Shown piece by piece: positions 46,041 through 58,860 of a stretch of DNA of 64,000 nucleotides; position 1 is the stretch's first letter; each line of letters starts with the position of its first letter. The notes beneath the pieces were generated by a model. It did not search any database. It was not told where the DNA came from and worked only from the letters and a program-made list of their open reading frames with translations. The translations under genes were made by a program, and so were the position numbers. Source of the stretch: Lumnitzera littorea (lineage: Eukaryota > Streptophyta > Magnoliopsida > Myrtales > Combretaceae); assembly GCA_024138015.1 (NCBI GenBank), contig JAMXBB010000006.1:69749581-69813580 (forward strand). The letters run 5' to 3'.

Positions 46041-49000
46041 ACAATTTAACAGGTATATGAATCGACTAAGAGTACTTCTTGAACGTTCCTAAGAATCAAT
46101 TAAACCAAGAATTTAAGTTTATATTTCAAAATGAACTTAGTTTTTCAATTCAAAAGTTTACTATCGATAAAAACTCGAATATAAGAACAAGGGACCTAAA
46201 GTCACCTAAAACCCTAAACCCTAAAATAATTTATAATTTGTAATCCTAAGCGACTAATTGAGAATTTAATTTAAATAATTATGTACAACTTTAGAAAATT
46301 TCATAATTTTATGAGTAATAAATCATAACTTACAAGTTGATTTAAGAACCAAACTCTAAAAGAATTACATATAAGACAATCCCCTTATTTTCATGCTTAA
46401 GCCACGTACATATAGATAAGTAAACCAACCAATCACATTAATTAACTTATCAATTGAGAGTTAGAATCAATTATCAGTTGATAACCTATTAAAAGCTAGT
46501 GATAAGACACTTTCCATAAATCACCATAACAAGTTACCAAATCATTTTATCAATTCAATTTTTAAACAAATGATAAGATAACATACTACCCTAAAAAGAA
46601 GACCCTAATGGCCAATTGTAAGAGAGCTTTAAGGGAGCGGGTGGGAGGTGGGGCATGCTTTGTCATTTACCCATCAATTAAATTATTTTATACATCTACT
46701 ATTTATCCCTTAATGCTTACATCATCTAGTCATGTCAAAGATTGGCTTTTGTGCATGATAAAAGACAACCAATTGAAGCTTGTTGGATACACTTCAACCC
46801 CAATCCAAAACTAGCGCACTCACTCCCCTTTTCAGTCATCTTTTATTTCCTTTTTCTCACCTTAAACACAAAACAAAAGAGGAAACCCAACCCTACAAAA
46901 TCCCCCGCATTGGCGCCACTCCTTTTGCTTCCACACTCATGGCGCAAACATTGTCTTGCTACCATCTTTTACCAACTTCAAAAACCATTTTTAGAAACTT
47001 TAGAATATCCTCAAAACCCCTCTCAATCATCAAGACCTTAGTCATTAAAAGAACTTGCAAGAAGAGGAAGGAAAAACAAGGAGCTAAGAGAACTCTTAGT
47101 TGCATAGCTACCATTTTTATGCTTTGACGACGAGTAAGTTATTTCTTTGTTAAAGTGACTTAGTATGCCATGTTAGGAGACCACATTTTCATGAAGATAT
47201 CGGCATGAACATAAGGTGATAAAATACCTAACTTACTTTAAGAAATAAGCTTATAAATCTTTTACATGAAGTTGGAATATGAGCATGTTAAGTTGGTATT
47301 TTTTAAGACATATGTCTAGCACTAAGAATAAGAGTTTGTAAGTTGAGAAAATCATGAAATATATATATGGGAATGGGGATAACATGCTGGACATGAGGAG
47401 TATGTGTAGTATGTAAATGTTATTTTTGACTTCATGTGGTCATATATGCTTAAATCTAGTTTTAGTTAAAGGAAAATCCATTATATGAAGTTTCTATGAA
47501 GAAATCAACTTTTTGAGATGTGAACTATGGCATAGAGTTTATGATAAGCATGAAATCTATCATTTTTATGTAGTACATAAGCTAAATAATCACCTTATGG
47601 AAGAGAAGTTGAGTTGGAGTTAGATTATGAGTAGCATAAGTTCATGATTTAACTCCTAAACTTAAGGAAACACTAAAACAATTTGAAAAACCAAGTGTGT
47701 GACCTTTGAACCAAACCGACCAGATTTGGAACTACAAGAAAAGTCACTTAAAATTATGGTATGGACAAGTAAACAGCAAGTATAACAAGTATATAAAGCC
47801 TAAAACACTCAAAATAAGCTTAGAACTTCAAGTTGGGCCTTCACCAAATTTTTGACCAACACCTTAATCTATCTATAAATTTTTTTTTAAGACTCATAAG
47901 AAGCCCACATAATACTCCCCAAACCCAACAAAGTGACTATCCTTAGTTTATACTAAAAACATGCCCATTTGACCACTTAAGCTTACATAAAAGTCCAAGA
48001 AGATGTTGATAGCATCAAGGCCATAAGGCAAGGATGGAAATTTAACTTTAAAGAGTATTTTAAGCTTAGAATAAATTCCTAAGCCTAAGCCCAAAAGATT
48101 CCTTAAGATAACAAAAAGTCCAACAATCAAACTAAGCCTAAAAGAGCACCAAACTTTGAAGACCGCTACTATTCTGATCAATAGAAAAATTTGCATAATT
48201 CATATCGAAAATATAACCACACTACATTAAAGTACACTTGAAAATGATGAAAATCGACTATAAGATCATAAAAATCGGATTTAAAATAAGAAAGTTATGC
48301 TTGATTGAAGTTTTAAGTAAAACCAGGAAAAATATGAAACTAAGTTAAAAAGTGTAACTCAAAGAATATTAGGTTAGTCTTCCAACTTTATCTCAAACTC
48401 TTAACTTTATCATATTTGTGATGTTCAGGGGACCTGACTGTTGAAGAAGACTTACCCCTCGATTACTACTACTGATCCACCATGGTTGAGTGAGTGATTC
48501 TCGATAACTTCATGATTGATTTTGCTTGTAGTGTAGTTGCACTTAAATTTATAAATTGAACTTGAATGCATGTGGGATATGGGAAATGTATGTATATTGT
48601 ATTATGATTGAATGCCATGACCTACTAATGAGATAATAATGGGAATTGTTGTGATAATAGTATGCATAGATTGTATGGAATGATATTTCTTTATCATAAT
48701 GGAAATTGAACTAATTAAGTATCTAACTAAGAAATCAATGAGTCATGCATTTCTCATATTTACATTATAACCATACCGACTGCCCCTTTACATAGAAGAT
48801 GGGAAGGGGCTCACAGGAGTAGGGTCTTTTGCTGGGATCAGGTAAATGTACTATTTATATTATTGAGTCTCTATCTTGAGCTTTTGGGCTAACTAGGCAT
48901 TAGGGGATGCTAATCAGGTGTTAGGGGATGCTAACCATTAGCAAAGGGCCATGTCTTGTAGCTTCCGCTTAGGGCATATGATGTGAATTACGGAGGCCAC

Positions 49001-49942
49001 TAAACCACTAGACTTAGGAATTTTTGCTTAAAATTTGAATTTTTGAAAAGGAACATATATTTTCCATATGAATAGTAATGTTGTGTATATTATATATTTG
49101 TTTGAGCTGAATTGGGCACGATAGTGAAATTGGTATAAAAACCTAGGTGCTAAGACTGGGTTGATGGTTTGTGTTGGTTAATTATCTCCAACCTCAACTA
49201 CAGGAGGTGTAATTCTAAGTTCCATGTAGCTACTAAGTAATTGCATGTTGACATTTTAATTGTTCATGTATTCATATGTTATGCATATAAACGATATTGT
49301 TTGTATGGCATAATGGAGGGACTTACTCACTAAGCGTAAACTTATACCCCGATAGAAAAGCATAAGCTTACAACCTAATAGATTTCTTTTGATGCAAGGC
49401 TATCTTTTTGTTCCTCCAAGCTATGAAATACCTAAGGTGAGTCTCGCCTTAAGACGGGGTATAGCTCCAGGATGAGAAGAGAGAATTTTGTGTAAATAGT
49501 GAATTGCATATGTATTTACTTAGTTAGATTTTCTTATTTCAGTTTTTTTTATAGTTTTGAGTACATGGTAATATTCTTTTGTTGTAGAATTCATCAATTC
49601 CACAACGTAACTTTAGTGTTTTTGTAATTAAATGTTAATTTTAATCATCTTGCTTGATATTGCTTATCTATGGGCCTAATGGTGACATGGAGTGAAAGGA
49701 GCCTTGTATGCCATATAGAAGGCCTATGATTAATGAGGGGGTTGATCATAGATCTTTATATGGTATACGACAATCTACTATGACAATGATACTATTCGGT
49801 CATGATTGATTTAAGTATTATCATAGTGTTAGGTTTAAAGCAATAATAAGAAAAGTAAAACCTAACCCTAGATATTAAGATTCCCTATCAAGTGAGGTAA
49901 AGAGGGGTATAATCGGGTTAAGATCTCTAAACAATCAAGTGG
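46041..49942 (+). repeat. Degenerate Del/Tekay-like LTR sequence
   Basis: Non-coding, with the order of blocks typical of these LTRs: AAACCCTAA words (46,200), leader-like region (46,780-47,120), the GGGGACCTGACTG...GAGTGAGTG block (48,430-48,500), the paired ATTAGGGGATGCTAA words (48,900-48,950) and the ACTTACTCACTAAGC block (49,320). Overlapping short open frames at 46,608-47,127 lie in three frames with no recognisable product. No target duplication found. Confidence 0.4.
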
Positions 49943-50604
49943 ATGACTTATCTTTTTCTTAAGAATGTGTTAGACTTAATGAATTTTTATGTTGATCAGG
50001 GAAATGTGAATAGGGTTCGTAGGAACCTTATGCTCTTACTGATGTATGAAAGAAAGACTCTTATCGAATACTGTTGTAGATTAAGAATCCTCTACGAGGA
50101 CATAGCATTGGTAGGAATGCTATGTAGACTCTGAGACGTATAGACATCCTGGAGGTCAGGATTGAGCCCCTATTGGAGAGGCCATTACCTAGACATTTTG
50201 ATCCGAACGCCTAGGCTAGTCTTATCTGACGTAGAGTTAGCTTATGTAATGGAGTAAGAGGAAGGAGCAAGCGTAGAAGTTGAAATGGTGTTTGTGCATT
50301 GGTACTAACTGGGTACACTGGTACCAGCTAGGGCATAGCTATGCCTTAGCATGTGACTTGAGGGCTGATTACCCTAAAGTGGTTTAATTAGATGTGCAAC
50401 ATGGGATTCCTCTACTAGTTGCTCCTACCAACATTTACTTTCCTTATGTAAAGCCTAATGTTATTGATATACACTTGGATGCCCTTAAGTGGGAGGACGA
50501 CATCGACATCGAACCTATCGTCCTGAGAGAATATTGAAGGGAAGTAAACCTTGAGCTAGATCCTTCTGAGTTCCTGCTACCTCATGAACTATACCGAGTA
50601 GTTC
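49943..50604 (+). pseudogene. Unrecognised broken reading frame
   Basis: An open frame from 49,943 gives MTYLFLKNVLDLMNFYVDQG and continues past a few stops to LIRTPRLVLSDVELAYVME and VEMVFVHWY near 50,300. There an about 19-bp imperfect tandem duplication (around TGGTACTAACTGGG / TGGTACCAGCTAGGG) shifts the frame, and the reading goes on as QLGHSYALACDLRADYPKVV, then IPLLVAPTNIYFPYVKPN, DIHLDALKWEDDIDIEPIVL and LELDPSEFLLPHELYRVVHT with two stops. Nearly 200 codons of plausible protein with acidic composition remain, but I do not recognise the family. It lies between two LTR-like blocks, so it may be a retroelement leader/gag segment or a captured gene piece. Confidence 0.4.
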
Positions 50605-52203
50605 ATACTTGTGAAAACACTCGAAAACGATGAAAATAAACTATAAAAATGCAAAAACATACTTAAATTGAAAAAGTTATAGCGAAACAAGTTTTAACCA
50701 TACTTAGGGATTTAAGGCGGGCTTTGTTAATTAGGTAGACTTTTTGGTTCTTAAAAAAACCCTCTTCTAATTACTTATATATACATTATTATTATGTTTT
50801 AAGTGACTTAATTTCTAATTCAAGAACCTTAAAGGCCAAGACAAGTAGGCGAGCAAGCTAGGTGAAGGAGTTTAGATGAATTGCTACTTGCTTGTGTTTG
50901 ATAATTGCTTGATGTTTTCTTGCTTGGTCGCTCGTGATTGTCTATTTGAGTGACTGATTGTTTTATGTGCTAACATCCATGTGAACACCTTATTAAATTA
51001 GTAAGTTTAAATATTTAGCCAAAATAATTAGACATACGTGTTGCATATATGTGATCCATTAGTTATGGACTAGGATGTCTATAGCTTTTCTAAGTTTTCT
51101 AAAAATTTTGCGAACATACATTTTTGAAATGTTTTACAACTCAAAGAAAGATTTATCAACTTAGTGAGTATTCATAGCAGTCACTTATGACATTTTATTT
51201 GTTGAGGCAAAGCTAGTAAACCATCTTTAGTTAATTGATAGTGAGTAATCAAAGTTGGGACTCCCATGGTTTAGCCTATAGCTTTTCTAAGTTTTCTAAA
51301 AATTTTGCGAACATACATTTTTGAAATGTTTTACAACTCAAAGAAAGATTTATCAACTTAGTGAGTATTCATAGCAGTCGCTTATGACATTTTATTTGTT
51401 GAGGCAAAGCTAGTAAACCATCTTTAGTTAATTGATAGTGAGTAATCAAAGTTGGGACTCCCATGGTTTAGCCTATTGGGCATTATATGGATTTGTTGAT
51501 AGTGAGCATATAGAGTATTATGTTAATTGTTGATAGTGGATAGCCTTATATGAGATCTGCTTAATTGATAAGTATGGTATTCTTGACTAGGGTAATAGTT
51601 GAGTTTCGTCTATTAGGATGGTACCCACAAAGAACCTCATGCAGGTAAGATGAGATGCCCTTATGAGGTATATGGGGGATCATCGACATATAGACAACAA
51701 TCTATACCTTCCATGGTTTTGGAGCCCCATGGATGTAATGCTTATATTCATGCATGTGCATTTATTTCATTGTAGCTAAACTGCATGTTTTTTTATAATG
51801 CTTGATAACTTGCTTAAATGACGGTAGCAAGGGATGAACTCATTGAGCCGTAATATGCTCACCCCCCAATAGTTCATTTTTATATGTAACTAAAAGCTGG
51901 GAATAGGCTAAGATTTGAGTGAAGAGTGTTCCTTTAAGTAGCTAGATTAAACGGATAAGATTACTTTAGTATACTGTATTAGTCAAGCTAAATCTTTATA
52001 ATATTTAGTAACTTGTGATGTCATTGAAATTTAATTATTCAGTCTTATTATTTTGTAGATGATTTTGACTCTTTGTGGTCTCAATGGACTGTAAATTGTT
52101 GGGTTACCTCAGTTACTTATATAAATAAGTAAATGTGTGTAAAATAAATAAGCACCCTTAGAAACTCACTAGTTAAAGTCTTGCAACCTTTAACTTACAA
52201 GGT
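50605..52203 (+). repeat. Second Del/Tekay-like LTR block
   Basis: The start (ACTTGTGAAAACACTCGAAA, then AAAATAAACTATAAAAATGC) resembles 48,230-48,330, and the CATTGAGCCGTAATATGCTC block at 51,842 with CACCCCC is typical of these LTRs. A degenerate primer-site-like GGTGGTATTCATATCATGGG follows at 52,203. Includes a 197-bp tandem duplication. Confidence 0.45.
51082..51475. repeat. 197-bp tandem duplication, nearly identical copies
   Basis: Copies 51,082-51,278 and 51,279-51,475 start TAGCTTTTCTAAGTTTTCTA and end GGTTTAGCCTA. I saw one difference (GCAGTCACTT against GCAGTCGCTT). Confidence 0.95.
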
Positions 52204-53108
52204 GGTATTCATATCATGGGTACATATGTAATATGGAGATTTTAGGCAAAACCATCAACCCCCTTTTCAAGGCATTACATTTTCCCTTCACCCGTTTGCA
52301 AGTCTCTTAACTTCTGACGACCTTGTGGACATCCCTTGCCATTCCATGCCTATTGAAGTTTTCTTTAAGAAGGATGGTGGTTTTGGTTTCATTGAAGTAT
52401 ACTAACAAACCTCTACTATGAGCCTCTAACACCAGTAGCTCATGAGTTGAATATCTTGGATTGTGCGTAATTTCTATCCCTTTAATAGATACTCATCCTT
52501 CATGTAATATCCACTAATTGCTAATCGTTCCTCATACTTCTCAACTATATGACCGAATTGAGGGTCTTGAGTATACAGTTCAGTGATGAAAGAAGATCTA
52601 AGTAACTTTGTCTACAATATAGCAAGCAAAGCATGTTTATGAGAAAAGGGCATCTACTACTACATTGGTACTACCTTTCTTATGTTTCATAACATAAGAA
52701 AAACCCTCCATAAACTTAAGTTAATTTGCCTACCTCTTTGAAAGTTTTTCTGATTGTTGAGGTGCTTTAAGGACTCATAGTTTGTGTAGATAACTAATTT
52801 TTTAGGTAATAAGGAGTGTTGCCATATGGTGAGAGTTTAGTAGAGAGAGTGAAGCTCTTTCTCATATACAGAGTAGTTTAAGGTGGCATTATTGAGCTTT
52901 TCACAATGATAGGCTACAAGTTAGTGTTCTTACATCGATATGGCACCAATGCTAACACCTGAGCATCGCACTCTAATTCAAAAGGTTTCTCAAAGTCATG
53001 CAAGGCTAAGACTGGAGAGGTAGTTAGCTTTTCCTTGATTTCCCTAATGCTCTTCTCAGCCTTCTCAATCCATTAGAATCCATCTCCATTGTTAAGTTCT
53101 CTTCATTT
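52204..53108 (-). pseudogene. Gypsy RNase H and integrase zinc-binding fragment
   Basis: Minus-strand reading from 53,100 gives WIEKAEKSIREIKEKLTTSP, VLALHDFEKPFELECDA (end of RT, start of RNase H), degraded RNase H text, and near 52,290-52,400 KTTILLKENFNRHGMARDVH followed by ETCKRVKGK, the zinc-binding part of integrase. The copia LTR at 53,109 cuts it on the right. Heavily broken; same family as the pol fragments at 1.9-20 kb. Confidence 0.75.
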
Positions 53109-54838
53109 GTTTTGATGATAACAAAAAAAGAACAAGTGTATCTAACAATTTTAATCAAGTATATAGGATTATATATTTTCTTTAAAGATGAGTTAGGTAC
53201 AATTTTAAGTTTAAGTAAGTTTTTCTAAAATATATCAAAGGATGGATCAAGAGATGAGTAAGAGGGTTTGGGTAAAATTCTAGAAAATGCGAATTTATCT
53301 ACATTATTTTATAAAACAAAAAAATAAGTTGGATTTTTTATATATTGAAGGCTTAGCTTCATCTATTGAATATATTTAGGTAATCTATTTAACATGTTCC
53401 ATTAAAGTTGGATAAATCCACAGGGATTAATTTTGTGGAATTTATTTTTTTTAATCATGTTTATTTATTGTGCTTAAGAGGGTCATGGTTCAAAATGTTA
53501 AGGGGGAGTTTTTGACAAATAATTTGGTCTTTCACTCACATAAATAAGGAGCAAAATATCATGACAACTTGTAAGGATTTGAAATATCTCATATTTATGG
53601 AAAAAAAAAATAGAAGATCCAATTACATCTTCTTTATTACTAAGATTATCAATGAGACTACTCATTACTCTTATTGAAAGTATTTTGGTCAAATCACGTT
53701 GCAAATACATAAAAAAAAAAATAATCACAATTAGAGCATCTAAAATTAATTTGAGTTGTGAATTAAGGACTTAAATAAGTTCATTAGGCTATTAAGGAAA
53801 CAAAAATCATGATTTCTTTTCTTGTAGCTTAGTCAAAATCCTCTTTTGGGAAATAAAGAAGCTTCTCAAGTATATTCCAAGGACAAAATCATTCGACTAC
53901 ACATATGGAATTTATTTTCAAAATTCATGATTATCTTAGATCTAATAAAAATATATTTTGGCATTATTCTCAAAAGGCAAAGAATATTTTTACTCAAGAT
54001 ATTCCAAAAGGTTTTGGCAACAAGATCGGTTAACCTTGGTCAAGAATAACTTGATTAGGATATGGGATTTTTATCATTTCAAAATTCAAATCACAATAGC
54101 AAGTTACAAGGGAAAATCGAGCACCAAAGTCAAATAAGATCTCCAGTTATGAACAAATCAAGATTTTCCAAAACCACCATATCTAGCCGTTACCAAGGTT
54201 GATTATGTAAAGCTGGGACTTTGAAAATTGAAATACAACAAATATATAAGAGTGCAACACTAAAGGTTTTTGAAATTATCTTATATCCACAAATCAATCG
54301 ATATATCAAAGGATACTATTGCTTATACAAATTTTCTTTTTCACATTTCGTTTTTGAGCTTACATTTTAAGGATAAAATAATTTTATTTCGTCAATATGT
54401 TATTATCTTACTTGAGAGTTAGGACTTAGTGTTGTGAGAGAATTGATTACATCTTTGTAGATCTAAGTTTTAGCCAAATGATAAGCTAAGTGGTCAGAAT
54501 AGAGGAATTGATGGCTGTAATCACTCAAGTTTGTTTTAATTGTTTTGAAGTAGATAATGGAATGACTTTGGTAAGGAATACTAAGTCCTTGGTAGTAGAG
54601 CTAAAAAAGTATTGTAGGCATAAGACTGAAATACTATGATTCGATTCACCTAATTCTCTTTCCCTTCTCTTTTATATTTCATGCAGAATTTATTTTTATT
54701 GTTAATTGTCGCTAGTTTTACTTTTACACTGATCACTAAGTGATCAAGGGGTTTCATTTTTACAAGATGTTTTAATATTCTAAATTTTTAAAAGTAACCA
54801 ATTCACCCCCTCTTAATTACTTAATCTAGATCGTTATT
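53109..54838 (+). repeat. 5' LTR of the copia element
   Basis: Starts TGTTTTGATGATAACAAA at 53,109 and ends just before the primer site after the passage AACCAATTCACCCCCTCTTA that is usual near the 3' end of SIRE LTRs. Length about 1.73 kb. No second copy exists in the window. Confidence 0.75.
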
Positions 54839-54851
54839 TGGTATCAAAGCC
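54839..54851 (+). other. Primer-binding site, initiator tRNA-Met type
   Basis: TGGTATCAAAGCC against the standard TGGTATCAGAGCC, one transition. Confidence 0.8.
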
Positions 54852-54879
54852 TCACTTTAATATCACTAGAGTTCAAAGA

Positions 54880-57120
54880 TCACGGTTGAAAGTAGTGGCA
54901 ATAATGCAACTGTACAACTTAGGAAAGTACCTTTCTTTGATGAATTTTTCTTATTAGAAATTTAGGATGATTCATATGTGAAGGCTACTAATTATCAAAC
55001 ATGGAAGATCAACGAATAAGTGTACAAGAGACCAAAGAGAAGTAAATAAGCTCAAGAATGTAAGAGAATGTCTTTTAATTGTAGTAGAATATCAGATCTT
55101 TATTGCCTTTGGTCAGGTTGTTAAGCTTTTATATCAACTCATTGAATTCTTCCTGTTACCATAGATTAAATTCTGTAACAACTACTTGAATTAGACTTAC
55201 AAGCATGCTAGCTCCTTGTGCTATCAATAAGCCGGTAACAAAATAATCTATCGGCATGAACACCGACAAGTGAACTAGTATGCCGACTCCTTCAAGCTAG
55301 TGATCTTTTCTTTATGCTTTTTAGGGCTTTATACTGTTACCTTAGTTCTTCCTTAAGCCATTAACACGATAGGCTAAATATCACCTGAAAATTCTTTTAA
55401 CACACAACAAACAAATATAATTTCCAATCTAACTTTAAAATCATTTGATCACTATTCAAAAAATTAAATTTCTTGTAGAGATAATTGATATATTTATTCT
55501 TTAATCAAATTAATCGATCTTATTCAATTACCTTAATATAAACAAATAATATTTAGTTTAGTCATCCTCTTGTTTGGTTCTCTTTAAAAACATATTTAGA
55601 TATATACTTTTTGTTCTCATCAAAATCAATTAATGAACCCTAAGTCCAACTGAAGGCACATAAACCATTCAAGAAACTCCAATCAATGCTTTAATGCAAC
55701 AATATGAGACTTTTCATATTTTGGCTAGTAGAGAGATTAAAGGATCTCTTAGTAGATTCACAACTATTACTAATGAGCTTTCTTCTCTTGGTAAGAAAAT
55801 TGAAGATGCAAATTTATTATGGAAAATGTTGAGGATATTACCTAATGCTTAGAATGTAAAAAGAAAAAAAAAAAAACGACTATAGAACAAGCGTATCATA
55901 TGAAGAAATTAAGAAATTAACATTGAGTCAACTAAGGAGTAAGCTGATGGCCTATAAAGTCGATTTCTTCAAATCAAAAGTAACATAAGAGGATATTAAG
56001 AAAAAGACGATACCCTTCAAAGCTAAAAACATGGACTCGGATTTAGATTCAGAAAGTGAAAGTGATGATGATGATGGCCTTAATCTGATTGAAAGGAAGT
56101 TGAATGAAATGATCAAAAAAACAAAGTGAGAAAAGATCCTCTAAGTGTTCATCTTCTAATCATCTAAATATGATGAAGGAGAAAAGCTATAAGGAGAATG
56201 ACATAAAGAAAGATAAAGAAGAGAAAGAGGAAGTGGTATGCTATCAACCTAAAAAGCTTGGTATATCAAATACGAATTTCTACTTCTGATCAAGAAGCTA
56301 GAGAAATACAAGAAAAAACAAAAGTCACTAATAGCTACTTAGAGTAACTTAAACGAATCAGAGAACAAATTAGAAGATAAATTAGAAGATGAAGAAGAAG
56401 GCAATCTACATCTAATGGCTTTATCTAAAGTAACTAATAATTCTAAAGATGAGATGCTCAAGAGGGTATGTGATAAAGAATAATAAAGAAGCATTGTAGA
56501 TTGATAATGATAATCTTTGTTTAAATCAAGACAATCTTGAAAAGGAGAAACTTGTTTTAAGAGAAGAAATAAGTGAATTAAAGACATAGATTGATGATTT
56601 ATCTAATTCAATTGATTCATCCTTTCATAAGTTTTGTGAAAGTGATAAGAAATTACAAATGTCGATATCTTCTCAATGAATGGATAAATCCAAAGTAGGC
56701 CTTGTCATTGAATATGGTGAAACATCTAATTCAGTTAAGAGAAGAATTATTGTTAAAGGAAAAGAAGCTATAAATAATGAAAAAACAAGGAATAACAAAT
56801 CTAGTACACAAAATAAAGATTATGGCAAAAGATATTCTGATTAAAACAAGAAGTATCTGGTTAGATGATACATTAGAGGACCTATCGAAGGATATATCAG
56901 AGGATACCCGAATCAAAACCAAAGTGGTTAAGTAACAAAGAGGTACAAAACATCTAATTCATATGGTTTCTTTTTCTATAATAAAGTAAGACATATCAAA
57001 AAATATTTTTACTACAGAAATAACAAGTTTAGCAAAAATCAAGCATAAACATTGAACTCTATGAGCTTGAATTTAAGTGGATGAGCTAATCTAGCTTCCT
57101 AAGAGAACTTAACATGTTCT
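54880..57120 (+). pseudogene. Copia gag (zinc knuckle lost)
   Basis: The first part reads VESSGNNATVQLRKVPFFDE. After the inserted block it goes on with ASREIKGSLSRFTTITNELS, SLGKKIEDANLLWKMLRILP and then long Lys/Glu-rich stretches (NLCLNQDNLEKEKLVLREEI) that suggest a coiled coil. The RNA-binding knuckle, normally CxxCxxxGHxxxxC, appears near 56,960-57,020 as FFFYNKVRHIKKYFYY: the His remains and the cysteines have become Phe or Tyr. Frames change several times. The product would be the nucleocapsid precursor. Confidence 0.75.
55020..55630 (-). repeat. Short insertion inside copia gag, possible solo LTR
   Basis: Gag text stops before about 55,020 and resumes after about 55,640. The block between is AT-rich and, read on the minus strand, begins TGATTTTGATGAGAACAAAA, which resembles the start of copia LTRs. 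I found no convincing target duplication, so borders are approximate. Confidence 0.4.
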
Positions 57121-57480
57121 TCTTATGTGACTATAGGAACATGGAGACAAACTAAAAGTAATTTAATACCCAAATAGCAGGTATTCACGTCATATGTCAT
57201 GAGATGCATTACCTTTTGTAAATTTAGAATGTAAAGAAGGAGAATACATTAAATTCATTGATGACAATAAAGGCAAGATCATAGCTACTATTAATACCGG
57301 AATTACTCCTTACACTATTGAAAATGTATCATTGGTAAGAGGTCTACAACACAATCTTCTAAGTATAAGTTAACTATGTGATAAAGGATATAAATGATAT
57401 TTGATCAAAATAAAGTAGAGGCATTTAAAAAAAATGGTGTAAAACTCTTTGAGGGGTTGCATAAGAAAAATATCTATTAG
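57121..57480 (+). pseudogene. Copia protease (catalytic Asp lost)
   Basis: The family motif DSGCSRHMTG reads NSRYSRHMS followed by a stop near 57,173-57,200: the catalytic Asp is Asn, Gly is Arg and Cys is Tyr, all explained by G-to-A. The rest is well preserved: DALPFVNLECKEGEYIKFID, GKIIATINTGITPYTIENVS and LVRGLQHNLLSIS. Function in life: processing of the polyprotein. Confidence 0.85.
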
Positions 57481-58140
57481 TTGAACTGGTTAAAGTAGAA
57501 ATTGAAAGATGCTTTCTAACCATTTTTTATAGTATATTTCTCTAGCATAAGAAGTTGGGTCATGTTAAATTTAATTGATTAGAGCACTTGTCTAAAAACA
57601 ATCTAGTAAATGGCTTACCTAGAATAAGCATAAAAGATGATATACATTGCACCACTTATTTTAAGAGTAAAATGAGTTCCACATCACATGTGACTAAGAA
57701 TATGATTTCAACAAAATGAGCTTTATAGTTACTACACATGGATTTGTTTAGTCCTACTTGCACACTAAGTCTAGGTGGAAATAAATATAGCCTACTCCTA
57801 CACGAAGTCTAGGCAGAAATAAATATGGCATGGTAATTGTTGATGATTTTTCTCTGTATCCTTGAGTTCTATTCTTATGTAATGTAAGAGATGCTTTTCT
57901 CACTTTCAAAAAGTTTATGAAATAGGTTCAAAATGAAAAGGGATATTTAATCATTACTCTTAGGACTGATCATAGAAAAGAATTTGAAAATAAGGATTCT
58001 ATAAAATTTTAGGAAAACCAAGGCATTACTCATAATTTTTTAGCACCTTATACTCTATAGCAAAAAGAGTAGTTGAATGTAAAAATAAAACTATCTAGGA
58101 AATGACACGCATCTTATTGAATGAGAGTGGTGTAACGCAC
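57481..58140 (+). pseudogene. Copia integrase with pre-integrase region
   Basis: The pre-integrase (zinc) part reads LGHV, then LIRALV/EHLSKNNLVNGLPRIS in neighbouring frames. The core shows LLHMDLFSPTCTLSLGGNK (first catalytic Asp), VIVDDFS, FKKFM, LIITLRTDHRKEFENKDSIK (second Asp), ENQGITHNFLAPYTL and, after a one-base deletion near 58,070, VVECKNKTI with the third catalytic Glu. All three acidic residues survive, yet stops and the frameshift inactivate the gene. Confidence 0.85.
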
Positions 58141-58860
58141 TCTTTTTACACCAAAGTAGTCTCAACAACTTGTGACATCATATATGGAGCCTATATAAGG
58201 CCACTAACCAAGAAAACATCATAAAAGATGTATAAAGGTAGAAAAGTCACTGTCTCTTGTTTTCACATGTTTGGTTCTAAGTTAAACTAGGACAAAATTT
58301 GGAAAATTTTAAGAACGCGTAAATAAGGGCATTTTCTTAGATTATTTGTTGCATAGTAAAGCATATTGTGTATTCAAAAAAGCTACTAGAACTATTGAAG
58401 CATCTATCAATGTGAAATTTATTGATGAAGCAAAAATGGAGGAATATGATGTTGATAATAAGGTAGATAATAGAGGTAAAAATTCTTTTAGAAAGGATGC
58501 AATAGTAAAAAATGAAACTCTTAAAGATTCTAAAGTAGGAACTTCATTTGAAGAAAAATCAAAAGTTAAATCAGAGGATAAACTAAAAGCTTCCTAAGTA
58601 ACACTTAAACGTCCTAAAGCCTTGAAATTTAGATCCCATCATCCTCTTCAATAGTATTAGCGAATATATTTTTTGGTGTAAAGACTAGAGCAACTCTACA
58701 AAATTTTAAAAGTCATTTTACCTTGTTATCCAAAATTGAACTTAACACAGTAAGGAAGCCTTATGTGACAATAGTTAGATTAATGCATGCAAGAAGAGGT
58801 CACACAATTTCAAAGAAATCAAGTATGAACACTTGTTCATAGACCCCAAGATAAATCAAT
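58141..58860 (+). pseudogene. Copia integrase C-terminal and linker region
   Basis: Segment 58,346-58,597 is open and reads LHSKAYCVFKKATRTIEASI, NVKFIDEAKMEEYDVDNKVD and then a Lys/Glu/Ser-rich linker. The SKAYRVFN-type motif marks the end of copia integrases. The linker leads toward RT. Confidence 0.75.

Noticed and set aside
46608..47127. Overlapping plus-strand frames of 68-115 codons as a small gene
   Set aside because: Three frames overlap, composition follows the DNA, and the region has the block order of an LTR leader.
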